Source: Candidatus Omnitrophota bacterium
GTDB taxonomy: Bacteria > Omnitrophota > Gorgyraeia > Gygaellales > Profunditerraquicolaceae
Direction: 5' to 3'
Assembly: GCA_028710845.1 (NCBI GenBank)
Contig: JAQTTI010000057.1
Location: 1-6,836 of the forward strand
DNA: 6,836 nucleotides
Shown here: positions 1 to 6,105 of the stretch, piece by piece
Layout: every line of letters starts with the position of its first letter
Numbering within the stretch: the stretch's first letter is position 1
The notes under the pieces: generated by a model
The model's input: the letters and a program-made list of their open reading frames with translations, nothing else
Told to the model about the DNA's origin: nothing
The model's database searches: none
Translations under genes and position numbers: made by a program

Positions 1-1309
1 CTCCCTTCATTACGCTACCTGCTTTTGAACGGGTTTTCTGATCTCTCATCGCCTGCTGAAATACTTCTTCTGAAAAACTTATTTTTTGCTGATCCAACCA
101 CTCTTTAGTCAATTCAAGGGGGATTCCATAAGTATCATGAAGCAAAAAAGCGATGTTTCCTACTTTTTCAGGATCCGGTTTTTTTATAAATTCGGCAAAC
201 TTATCATTAAATAAATCCTGACTTGAACTAAGGACAAAAATAAAATTATTTTCCTCCGCTAAAACTACCCGAGCAATGTCCTCCCTGCGGCTAATTAGCT
301 CCGGATAAGGGTTACGCATTATCTCGGCAACTATCGAAACCAGTTTGTAAAGAAAAGGCTCGGCTATCCCCAGCCCCTTAAGATGCAGAACGGCTTTACG
401 GATTACCTTCCTGACTACATAGCCTCTTCCTTCATTAGAAGGCATGATCCCATCGAAAATTGAGAAGGTAACAGCCCTGATGTGATCGGCTACGGCATAA
501 ACTACCTTAAGATCTGGCTTAACTTGTAAAGTGCGCTGGATCTCTTTTATTATCGGCTGAAATAATTCTGTTTCGAAATTATTCTGCTTGCCCTGCATAA
601 CTGCAGTCAGCCTTTCTAAACCCATACCTGTATCTATATTTTTATTGGGCAAAGGTTCCAGGCTTGTATCATCTTTACGGTTAAACTGGGTAAAAACCAG
701 ATTCCATATTTCAACGAACCTTCCGCAGGAACAAGATGGATCACAAATTTTTTCTCCACAGCCTACTTCCGGGCCAAAATCATAAAAGATTTCCGAACAG
801 GGGCCGCAGGGCCCGTTCGGCCCTTTTGTTCTTGCCTCAGCCGGCCAAAAATTATCTTTATCACCAAGCCTTACAATTCTGTCCTCCGGTACTTTTACGA
901 TATCTTTCCAGATATTGTAAGCCTGATCATCATCCTGATACACTGAAACCCTGAGCTTCTCCGGGCTGATGGAGAGCTCTTTAGTCAGAAATTCCCAGGC
1001 CCAGGAAATAGCCTCTTTTTTAAAATAATCGCCGAAAGAAAAATTTCCCAACATCTCGAAAAAAGTATGATGGCAGCTTGTCTGACCGACTTTTTCCAGG
1101 TCGTCCGTACGCAGGCAGCGTTGAGAAGTAGCAGCCCGCTTAAACCCGGAATCAAAACCCATAAACTCTTTTTTAAACTGGTTCATTCCGGCGGGAGTGA
1201 ACAACACGGTAGGGTCATCTTTAGGAACCAAAGAGTCGCTATCGACGATTTTGTGGCCTCTGGCCTTAAAAAAGACGAGGAATTTTTCTCTTAATAAATC
1301 TGCTGTCAT
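1..1309 (-). CDS. alaS: Alanyl-tRNA synthetase, N-terminal 436 residues (partial, runs off the left edge)
   Basis: Charges tRNA-Ala with alanine in the cytoplasm. The frame is open from the ATG at 1309 to base 1 (436 full codons plus one base), so the editing and C-terminal domains lie outside the window. Class II synthetase features are clear: LFTPAGMNQF (residues 36-45) and TSQRCLRTDDLEKVGQ (61-76) in the motif 1 region, HHTFFEMLGNFSFGDYF (80-96) as motif 2, GPNGPCGPCSEIFYD (163-177), and NIDTGMGLERL (224-234) as motif 3. DHIRAVTFSIFDG and MPSNEGRGYVVRKVIRKAV (289-307) begin the tRNA-binding helical part, and LLHDTYGIPLELT (389-401) is also typical. Four cysteines (184, 189, 193, 195) just before RFVEIWN form a possible metal knuckle, as I recall in many bacterial AlaRS of this subtype. 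The start codon overlaps the recX stop as ATGA, with no good Shine-Dalgarno, so translation is probably coupled to recX. Truncation is by the window edge only. Confidence 0.98.
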   Translation of the reverse strand, partial: MTADLLREKFLVFFKARGHKIVDSDSLVPKDDPTVLFTPAGMNQFKKEFMGFDSGFKRAATSQRCLRTDDLEKVGQTSCHHTFFEMLGNFSFGDYFKKEAISWAWEFLTKELSISPEKLRVSVYQDDDQAYNIWKDIVKVPEDRIVRLGDKDNFWPAEARTKGPNGPCGPCSEIFYDFGPEVGCGEKICDPSCSCGRFVEIWNLVFTQFNRKDDTSLEPLPNKNIDTGMGLERLTAVMQGKQNNFETELFQPIIKEIQRTLQVKPDLKVVYAVADHIRAVTFSIFDGIMPSNEGRGYVVRKVIRKAVLHLKGLGIAEPFLYKLVSIVAEIMRNPYPELISRREDIARVVLAEENNFIFVLSSSQDLFNDKFAEFIKKPDPEKVGNIAFLLHDTYGIPLELTKEWLDQQKISFSEEVFQQAMRDQKTRSKAGSVMKG

Positions 1310-1797
1310 AATTGCTTAATCACATCATTAACTATATCGGGGGAGAAACCTCTGCGCAATAGATATGCATATACGCGCGATTTTGCTAATCTAGGTTCTA
1401 TTCCTTTTTGCTTAGAAAATCTTTGCCTGGCTAAATCACTTACTACCCGGGTTTCATCATAACCACATTTAGCCTGGTTAAGCGTACTTTCAATAATTTC
1501 TTTATCCAGGCCTTTTACGGATAACTCCATCTTTATCCGCCTTAGGCCAAAAGGCCGATTAAGCCTCGAGCCTACCCAGGCTTTAGCGAAAACCCGGTCA
1601 TCAATAAAATTTTTTTCTTTTAAAAATTCAATCGTGCTTCTGCTTAGCTGTTCGGAAAAACCCTTTTGTCTTAACCTTTGCAATAATTCGTTTGCGCTGC
1701 GCAGGCGGAACTTAAGCAGCAAGAAAGCATAAGCCCTGGCTTCTTCGGTATTTTGCGGTTTATTCTGCGCTAGACTTTTTACGGGCAGCTTTTTCAA
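1306..1797 (-). CDS. recX: RecX family regulatory protein
   Basis: RecX proteins bind RecA filaments and modulate, usually inhibit, their strand-exchange and co-protease activities. The 163-residue product is of normal family length and shows the three-helix repeat pattern: EEARAYAFLLLKFRLRSANELLQRL (split here as EEARAYAFLLLKFR then SANELLQRL), GFSEQLSRSTIEFLKEKNFIDD followed by AKAWVGSR, then RPFGLRRIKMELSVKGL, and a C-terminal YAYLLRRGFSPDIVNDVI. The start is TTG at 1797, inside the end of recA (38 bp overlap). It is chosen because AGGA lies 5 nt upstream and no ATG or GTG occurs in frame before the first conserved helix; a later TTG near residue 25 would cut into that helix. The stop overlaps the alaS start by 4 bp. 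Position directly after recA is the usual one for recX and supports the call. Identity rests on family pattern and context together. Confidence 0.93.
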   Translation of the reverse strand: MKKLPVKSLAQNKPQNTEEARAYAFLLLKFRLRSANELLQRLRQKGFSEQLSRSTIEFLKEKNFIDDRVFAKAWVGSRLNRPFGLRRIKMELSVKGLDKEIIESTLNQAKCGYDETRVVSDLARQRFSKQKGIEPRLAKSRVYAYLLRRGFSPDIVNDVIKQL

Positions 1798-2788
1798 TAT
1801 CTTCCTGTAGTTTCGGATTTTCTTTCAAGAATTTTATTGCCGCATCCCGGCCCTGGCCTAATTTCTTGTCTTCGAATGAAAGCCAGGTTCCGCTCTTGGC
1901 AATTATTTCAAGGCTTAATGCCCCGTCGATTACGGCACCTGCCTTGGATATCCCTTCGTTGTGCAGTATATCAAATTCCGCCTCGCGAAACGGAGATGCG
2001 ACTTTGTTTTTTACCACCCTTACCCTGACATGCCCGCCGATTACTTTATCGGCTTCTTTTAGCGTGGCTATCCTGCGCACGTCCAATCTTACTGATGAAT
2101 AAAATTTAAGCGCCCGGCCTCCGGGAGTAGTTTCCGGTGAACCAAACATTACCCCGATTTTTTCGCGCAGCTGATTAATGAAAATAACCGTAGTCCTGGA
2201 CTTGCTTATCGAGCCGGTAAGTTTACGTAATGCCTGAGACATAAGCCTGGCCTGAAGGCCCATATGCGAATCGCCCATTTCCCCCTCTATTTCTGCTCTG
2301 GGAGTCAAGGCTGCGACTGAATCAATAACTACCAAATCTACGGCATTAGATCGCACCAAGGTTTCAGCAATCTCTAAAGCCTGCTCGCCGGTATCCGGCT
2401 GGGAGATCAAAAGCTCATCTAAATTTACCCCGATTATCTTGGCATAATTCGAATCAAATGCATGTTCGGCATCGATAAAAGCTGCTACTCCGCCTTTTTT
2501 CTGAATCTCTCTTATCGCTGTTAAGGTTAGAGTAGTTTTTCCCGATGCTTCAGGACCATATATCTCAATAACTCTTCCGCGGGGAAGACCTCCCACCCCT
2601 AAGGCCAAATCAAGAGTAAGGGCACCGGTTGAAATAGTCTCAACATTAGCTTTTACATGCGCCCCCAGCTTCATAATTGAGCCTTTACCAAACTGCTTTT
2701 CAATCTGGGCAAGAGCAAGCTCTAGAGCCTTATGACGATCAGAAATTTCCTTAACCTCTTCTTTTTCTTTTTTCTTTTCAATTACCAT
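1760..2788 (-). CDS. recA: Recombinase RecA
   Basis: RecA is the ATP-dependent DNA strand-exchange protein of homologous recombination and the co-protease that triggers LexA-type cleavage where an SOS response exists. The 342-residue product has the normal length. Visible features: Walker A GPEASGKTT (78-86), the catalytic-glutamate region AAFIDAEHAFD (102-112), Walker B DLVVIDS (151-157), the loop 1 region EIEGEMGDSHMGLQAR (166-181), NQLREKIGVMFG (205-216) with the conserved Gln206, loop 2 ETTPGGRALKFY, and RLDVRR (234-239). The N-terminus is unusually rich in Lys and Glu (residues 4-14), encoded by a purine-rich tract. The ATG at 2788 is preceded by GGGAGGA at 5 nt. It is the first gene after a terminator and has its own consensus promoter, so it probably heads a recA-recX-alaS operon. 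No frameshift or missing catalytic residue was seen. Confidence 0.99.
   Translation of the reverse strand: MVIEKKKEKEEVKEISDRHKALELALAQIEKQFGKGSIMKLGAHVKANVETISTGALTLDLALGVGGLPRGRVIEIYGPEASGKTTLTLTAIREIQKKGGVAAFIDAEHAFDSNYAKIIGVNLDELLISQPDTGEQALEIAETLVRSNAVDLVVIDSVAALTPRAEIEGEMGDSHMGLQARLMSQALRKLTGSISKSRTTVIFINQLREKIGVMFGSPETTPGGRALKFYSSVRLDVRRIATLKEADKVIGGHVRVRVVKNKVASPFREAEFDILHNEGISKAGAVIDGALSLEIIAKSGTWLSFEDKKLGQGRDAAIKFLKENPKLQEDIEKAARKKSSAE
1801..1806 (-). promoter_or_regulatory. Ribosome binding site deciding the recX TTG start
   Basis: AGGAAG on the minus strand, within the recA coding region. AGGA is separated by 5 nt from the TTG at 1797. It supports the TTG start, since no ATG or GTG start is available in that frame between the recA overlap and the first RecX helix. 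Confidence 0.55.
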
Positions 2789-2793
2789 TTAAA

Positions 2794-2800
2794 TCCTCCC
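2794..2800 (-). promoter_or_regulatory. Strong Shine-Dalgarno of recA
   Basis: GGGAGGA on the minus strand, 5 nt before the recA ATG. It is the strongest ribosome binding site in the window and fixes the recA start. The leader dyad at 2801-2821 abuts it with no gap. Confidence 0.9.
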
Positions 2801-2821
2801 TGACTATCTACTAAACAGTCA
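2801..2821 (-). promoter_or_regulatory. 21-nt dyad in the recA leader (RNA hairpin or operator)
   Basis: On the coding strand the arms read TGACTGTTT and AGATAGTCA around a 3-nt loop AGT. As DNA the dyad matches at 8 of 10 arm positions. As RNA both mismatches become G-U wobbles, giving a 9-bp stem with a 3-nt loop. It lies between the predicted transcription start and the Shine-Dalgarno and touches the latter. It could be an operator, for example for an SOS-type repressor, or a leader hairpin that protects the mRNA or tunes recA translation. It does not match the CTGT-N8-ACAG or GAAC-N4-GTTC LexA patterns. The dyad is directly visible; its function is unknown. Confidence 0.45.
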
Positions 2822-2844
2822 TTTTTTAAGTTTTTAGAAGTAAT

Positions 2845-2873
2845 ATTATAACCTGCCCCTATAGCACTGTCAA
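2845..2873 (-). promoter_or_regulatory. Consensus sigma-70 promoter of recA
   Basis: The minus strand has TTGACA (2868-2873), a 17-bp spacer, and TATAAT (2845-2850). Both hexamers and the spacer are ideal for a housekeeping sigma-70 factor. Transcription should start near 2836-2839, giving a leader of about 50 nt. The -35 box begins 5 bp after the T-tract of the upstream terminator, so recA is insulated from the surface-protein genes. A match this close to consensus predicts strong transcription unless a repressor limits it. Confidence 0.9.
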
Positions 2874-2878
2874 ACAAT

Positions 2879-2917
2879 AAAAAACCTCCTTTCCGCTCTA
2901 ATAGACGCGATTGGAGG
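2879..2917 (-). terminator. Rho-independent terminator after the S74 fibre gene
   Basis: On the minus strand CCTCC (2913-2917) pairs with GGAGG (2885-2889), followed by six T residues (2879-2884). Inside, CGC-g-TCT pairs with AGAGCG around an ATT loop, separated from the outer stem by a small internal loop of AAT opposite GAAA. It lies about 50 bp past the stop of the fibre gene at 2967 and just before the recA promoter, so it should end the surface-protein transcript. Confidence 0.85.
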
Positions 2918-2966
2918 CTAAAATCTAACGGTTTTTAAGTTTATCTAAAATCTAGAATTGTAAATT

Positions 2967-4544
2967 TTACTGCTTCTTTTTTAACTGATCGACCTCTTGC
3001 TTTAGGGTTTGGATCTCCTGCTCTTGAGCCTTCATTGCCTCAATGAGTATAGGAACCAGTTCAGTATAAGAAACTGCTTTTTCCCCATTGCTGCCGGTTT
3101 TAACTACTTCCGGAAAGACTTCCTCTATTTCCTGAGCAATAACCCCATAATGACGGCCGGAAGGAAATCCCTTATCTTTAAATTCATCAGTTTTCCATTC
3201 AAAAATAACTCCCCTGATTTTTAAAAGCTTTTCAAGCGGGCCGTCAATATCGCTAATATTCTTCTTAAATTTCATATCAGAACCTTGCCAGCCGCCTGTA
3301 GAATAAGCTGTTCCATTGACATAAAGCCTGTAGCCTTGGGGATCGGATGTGCCTATACCAACCGTACCTAGACCGCCATGCCCGTTTACGATCCTCATAT
3401 GCTCTCCGGTATCAATCTTAAAAATCAGATCGCTACCCGTGTGCGCATTTCCGCCTACCGAGAACATCCCAGTATCTCCATCCTCTTCAAATGCATATCC
3501 TACGTTAGCTCCGTTATTAGCCGGAGTAGGATTTCCTTTATTTGCCCTGATCCCGCCGGCGACAGTCAACCGGGCAAGCGGAATAGTTGTCCCAACAGCC
3601 ATATTACCTCTGTAAAAAAATAAAGTATCGCTCATCTGCCCGATCTGAGCATTGCCGTCTCCGGGGTAAAAAGAAATACTGCCGATAGTTGCGCCCAGAT
3701 TGTGGGTCCTTAACGCAAGGTGAAAAGCACTATCAATTAACATAGCATTGACATGGCTGGTATCGGAAGAAGTGATCCGCCCTGAGGGGTAACTGTCAAA
3801 ATAAATAGTGCCGCCGGTATTACTGGCCCATTCGCCTAATCTTATATCTCCCGGTGATTTTATAGCAGTGCCGGTAGTATTAATTTCTAAAGGAACGGTT
3901 GGAGCAATTGTCCTGATGCCGACATTGCCGTTATTAGTAACTGTAAATGCCTCAGTCCCCCCGCTTCCGTCACCTGCGCCTACGCCGGTTACGACACTTA
4001 ACCTGCGCTGATCCCATGAGCCGCTAGTACCGTTATAACGTATGGCAAAAGCTGCATTTGTGCCGCTAAACATCATCTGGTTTATATTTCCTGGGCCGCT
4101 GTAAAATTGGATAAACTCATTAACGGTACGATTTTGATAAGGCGCTCCGCCCCTGGCAATTGTAATCGGATTTTGCGGTGGCACCACCCCAAGCCATATG
4201 GAACTTGGGTCGATTCCGAGCCTGCCTCCTCTTAAAGCAAAATTTCCACCCTCTAGGTGAAACCTCTCAAAAGGCGTTGCTGTCCCTATGCCAACATTGC
4301 CTTCAACCACTAAATCTGCTTGAAAATCCACCTCTCCGCCGTCACCGTTAACATTTTCCCAGGTAAAAGCAGCTCCGTCTATATAGTTATCGCCGATGGC
4401 AATCCTGGCTGCTCTTAGTTCGCGGTAGTTGCCGAACGGAGAAGGATAATAGGTAGTAATGGTAATGTCTTCGGCAAAAGAAAGCTGGAGGAGAGAAAAT
4501 AAAAAACAGAAAAAGAATCCGCAGATTTTAAATAATCTTACCAC
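2967..4544 (-). CDS. Secreted fibre-like surface protein with C-terminal peptidase S74 chaperone domain
   Basis: 525 residues. A signal peptide (1-24, ending LSFA before EDITITTYYPSPFG) shows export. The mature N-terminus to about residue 83 is nearly identical to that of the next gene upstream. The shaft carries spaced repeats: NVGIGTATP (83-91), NVGIRTIAP (207-215), MAVGTTIP (315-322) and VGIGTSDP (395-402). A module with DGDTGMFSVGGN precedes the C-terminal domain. Residues 422-525 match the S74 intramolecular chaperone of phage tailspikes and endosialidases: SDMKFKKNI, YGVIAQEIEEVFPEVV (466-481), SYTELVPILIEAMK, then a coiled-coil tail. Ser422 and Lys427 have the S-x4-K spacing of the known autocleavage pair, so self-release of a 104-residue trimerising chaperone is expected. 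The start is GTG at 4544; a stop lies in frame shortly upstream, and the ribosome site is poor (AAGGA at 12 nt, or a G-run at 6 nt). The ligand and the role in the cell are unknown. Confidence 0.92.
   Translation of the reverse strand: MVRLFKICGFFFCFLFSLLQLSFAEDITITTYYPSPFGNYRELRAARIAIGDNYIDGAAFTWENVNGDGGEVDFQADLVVEGNVGIGTATPFERFHLEGGNFALRGGRLGIDPSSIWLGVVPPQNPITIARGGAPYQNRTVNEFIQFYSGPGNINQMMFSGTNAAFAIRYNGTSGSWDQRRLSVVTGVGAGDGSGGTEAFTVTNNGNVGIRTIAPTVPLEINTTGTAIKSPGDIRLGEWASNTGGTIYFDSYPSGRITSSDTSHVNAMLIDSAFHLALRTHNLGATIGSISFYPGDGNAQIGQMSDTLFFYRGNMAVGTTIPLARLTVAGGIRANKGNPTPANNGANVGYAFEEDGDTGMFSVGGNAHTGSDLIFKIDTGEHMRIVNGHGGLGTVGIGTSDPQGYRLYVNGTAYSTGGWQGSDMKFKKNISDIDGPLEKLLKIRGVIFEWKTDEFKDKGFPSGRHYGVIAQEIEEVFPEVVKTGSNGEKAVSYTELVPILIEAMKAQEQEIQTLKQEVDQLKKKQ
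2970..3281 (-). other. Peptidase S74 intramolecular chaperone domain (codons 422-525)
   Basis: In characterised S74 proteins this domain drives trimer folding of the preceding beta-rich fibre and then cuts itself off on the N-terminal side of the serine, using a nearby lysine. Here the candidates are Ser422 and Lys427 in SDMKFK. The conserved core YGVIAQEIEEVFPEV and the heptad-like tail MKAQEQEIQTLKQEVDQLKK are both present, so the domain looks intact rather than decayed. Cleavage itself is inferred. Confidence 0.88.
4305..4479 (-). repeat. 175-bp N-terminal repeat, copy in the S74 gene
   Basis: Aligns without gaps to 5863-6037 at an offset of 1558 bp, with 10 mismatches by my count (about 94% identity). 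It encodes the mature N-terminus from the end of the signal peptide to about residue 80. Similarity drops sharply at the signal peptide on one side and at the first GIGT repeat on the other. Confidence 0.9.
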
Positions 4545-4566
4545 TTTAGGCCCCCGTCCTTATACA

Positions 4567-4597
4567 AATATAATCTACTGTTCCGCTGGGAGAACAA
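4567..4597 (-). promoter_or_regulatory. Weak candidate promoter for the S74 fibre gene
   Basis: In the 91-bp gap before the gene the minus strand has TATATT (4567-4572, one mismatch to TATAAT) and a poor -35 candidate TTGTTC (4592-4597) at 19 bp. No terminator is visible in the gap, so read-through from the gene ending at 4636 is an equally likely source of transcript. Confidence 0.2.
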
Positions 4598-4635
4598 ATT
4601 CATCCCTAAACTGCATTAAAGGCCGGACTATTGGG

Positions 4636-6087
4636 TTACTCTGCGCTATTTTCTTGTAACTGCGCTAATTTTGCTTCCAAAGCTTTTATTCTCTCATTCA
4701 ATTGGGAAATATATATGTGCGCTTTTTCCAGCTCTTCTAATATACCTACGGATTGCCCGCTAAGTTCCATCTCAATGTTTCCTGACTTATCTTTCATTAC
4801 TTCCGGGATAGCTTTTAGATGCTTATGTTCCCACATATATTCTGAATGTTCGTCTATAGACTCTAATTTATATGTCGGTTCAAAAACGTAATCCGGATAG
4901 TGTATACTAGTACCCCGCACCCAAAATTGATTAGCATAAACTAAACCATTTACATCCAAGGTACCTTGGGGAGCGGAAGTCCCAATACCAATATTTCCAC
5001 CCGTAGTAATTCTCATCCGCTCAGCAGTATCTATCTTAAAAATAAGGTCACTGAGCATAACCGAATTGCCTCCAACAGCGAACATCCCGGTATCACCGTC
5101 TTGTTCAAACGAAAACCCGACATTGGAACTGTCATTTCCCCAGGTATTGCCTTTGTTCGCCCTCACTCCACCTGCGACATCCAGCATTGAACGGGGCGTC
5201 GTTATCCCGATACCAACACTTCCGGGGGTGTAAAATCCCTGGTTAAAATACATCTGGGCATAGCTGTCAAAGTGCAGACTATTTGTCGAGCCGGCATAAT
5301 ATATTGCGTGATTAGTATCGTTCCGACTAAAAAATCTTATTTTGGAACCACGGGTCCAAGGAACCGTATTTCCGCCATTTAAAGTAAGGTCTCCCTGAGT
5401 TATATGCAACGCGCTGTCATTGGCAGCGCCGACCACATCCAGCTTGCTCACCGGAGCTGTTGTTCCAAGGCCAACATTACCGTTGTCAAGAATAGTTACC
5501 ATTTGGGTGCCGCTAGAATTCTGGGTCTGCAGGGTTAAGCCGTTGGTGGTCCCGGCTCCTCTAATAATCAACTTGCCGGTAGGAGTAGTCATCCCGATAC
5601 CGACATTACCGGGGGTGTAAAATCCCTGGTTAAAATACATCTGGGCGTAGCTATCAAAGTGTAAACTGTTGGTTGCGCCTGAGTAATATATACGGTGGTT
5701 GGTATCGGTGCGGTCAAAGAATCTTATTCCGCAGCTACCCATGTTCCCGCCTCTTAAAGAGATATCCCCAAGATTTACATGCAGGGCGCTTACGTTGGCA
5801 GCGGAGCCAACAACTTCAACCCGGCTGGCAGGATTGGCCGTGCCAAAACCGGAATTCCCTTGAACCACTAAATCTGCCTGGAAATCCACCTCCCCGCCGT
5901 CACCGTTAACATTTTCCCAGGTATAAGCAACCCCGTCTATATAGTTATCGCCGATTGCAATCCTGGCCGCTCTTAGTTCGCGGTAGTTTCCGAACGGAGA
6001 AGGATAATAGGTAGTAATAGTAATGTCTTCGGCAAAAACAGAAGAAATCGTTAGTAAAATAATTAAAAAGAAAAAAGTAATTTTCAT
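4636..6087 (-). CDS. Secreted fibre-like surface protein with PDYVF-type C-terminal domain
   Basis: 483 residues. The signal peptide is 1-19 (hydrophobic core FFFLIILL, VFA before EDITITTYY). Residues 20-78 match the S74 paralogue almost exactly. Two copies of a module containing RFFxRxDTNHxIYY and SLHFDSYAQMYFNQGFYTPG follow (about 99-168 and 225-297, in phase at 129 residues), interspersed with NVGIGMTTP (161-169), NVGLGTTAP (204-212), SVGIGITTP (290-298) and NIGIGTSAP (365-373). A DGDTGMFAVGGN module (330-341) precedes the C-terminal region, which has PDYVFEPTYKLESIDE (398-413), HKHLKAIPEV (421-430) and a coiled coil (about 445-480). It resembles, in diverged form, a C-terminal domain with PDYVF and KHLPGIP motifs that I recall from secreted Bacteroidetes proteins. 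There is no S74 Ser-Lys pair. AAAGG lies 10 nt before the ATG; the gap to the upstream gene is 18 bp, implying co-transcription. Ligand unknown. Confidence 0.9.
   Translation of the reverse strand: MKITFFFLIILLTISSVFAEDITITTYYPSPFGNYRELRAARIAIGDNYIDGVAYTWENVNGDGGEVDFQADLVVQGNSGFGTANPASRVEVVGSAANVSALHVNLGDISLRGGNMGSCGIRFFDRTDTNHRIYYSGATNSLHFDSYAQMYFNQGFYTPGNVGIGMTTPTGKLIIRGAGTTNGLTLQTQNSSGTQMVTILDNGNVGLGTTAPVSKLDVVGAANDSALHITQGDLTLNGGNTVPWTRGSKIRFFSRNDTNHAIYYAGSTNSLHFDSYAQMYFNQGFYTPGSVGIGITTPRSMLDVAGGVRANKGNTWGNDSSNVGFSFEQDGDTGMFAVGGNSVMLSDLIFKIDTAERMRITTGGNIGIGTSAPQGTLDVNGLVYANQFWVRGTSIHYPDYVFEPTYKLESIDEHSEYMWEHKHLKAIPEVMKDKSGNIEMELSGQSVGILEELEKAHIYISQLNERIKALEAKLAQLQENSAE
5222..5612 (-). repeat. 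391-bp near-identical repeat, copy in the PDYVF-type gene
   Basis: Aligns without gaps to 6446-6836 at an offset of 1224 bp. Only four differences are seen (5260, 5276, 5311 and 5320); all are transitions and all are synonymous. Positions 5321-5612 are identical over 292 bp up to the window edge of the partner. It encodes part of the FYTPG shaft module plus two GIGT-type repeats. Confidence 0.95.
5584..5793 (-). repeat. First FYTPG shaft module of the PDYVF-type gene (diverged copy)
   Basis: Codons about 99-168, matching codons about 225-297 (5197-5415) of the same gene at a period of 387 bp. Shared residues include the RFFxRxDTNHxIYY stretch and SLHFDSYAQMYFNQGFYTPG, while the GGN-to-RFF segment differs in sequence and length. 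The internal copies are much more diverged than the copies shared between the two genes. Confidence 0.85.
5863..6037 (-). repeat. 175-bp N-terminal repeat, copy in the PDYVF-type gene
   Basis: Partner of 4305-4479. Most of the 10 differences are silent or conservative (GAAFTWEN against GVAYTWEN, VVEGN against VVQGN), consistent with selection on the encoded segment. Confidence 0.9.
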
Positions 6088-6105
6088 AAAAGATCTACCT
6101 TTCTG

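Noticed and set aside
588..1294. Plus-strand open frames over the alaS region
   Set aside because: They lie antisense to the alaS frame, have no recognisable domains or ribosome sites, and the minus-strand frame has all the class II synthetase motifs.
2789..2880. Classical LexA box upstream of recA
   Set aside because: Neither CTGT-N8-ACAG nor GAAC-N4-GTTC is present; the only dyad is the one at 2801-2821, reported as of unknown function.
3349..4011. Plus-strand Pro-rich open frames opposite the S74 fibre gene
   Set aside because: Their Pro- and Ile/Val-rich composition is a by-product of the Gly-rich GIGT repeats on the other strand.
4966..5909. Plus-strand open frames opposite the PDYVF-type gene
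   Set aside because: Antisense shadows; near-copies recur wherever the shaft module recurs, and no start signals support them.
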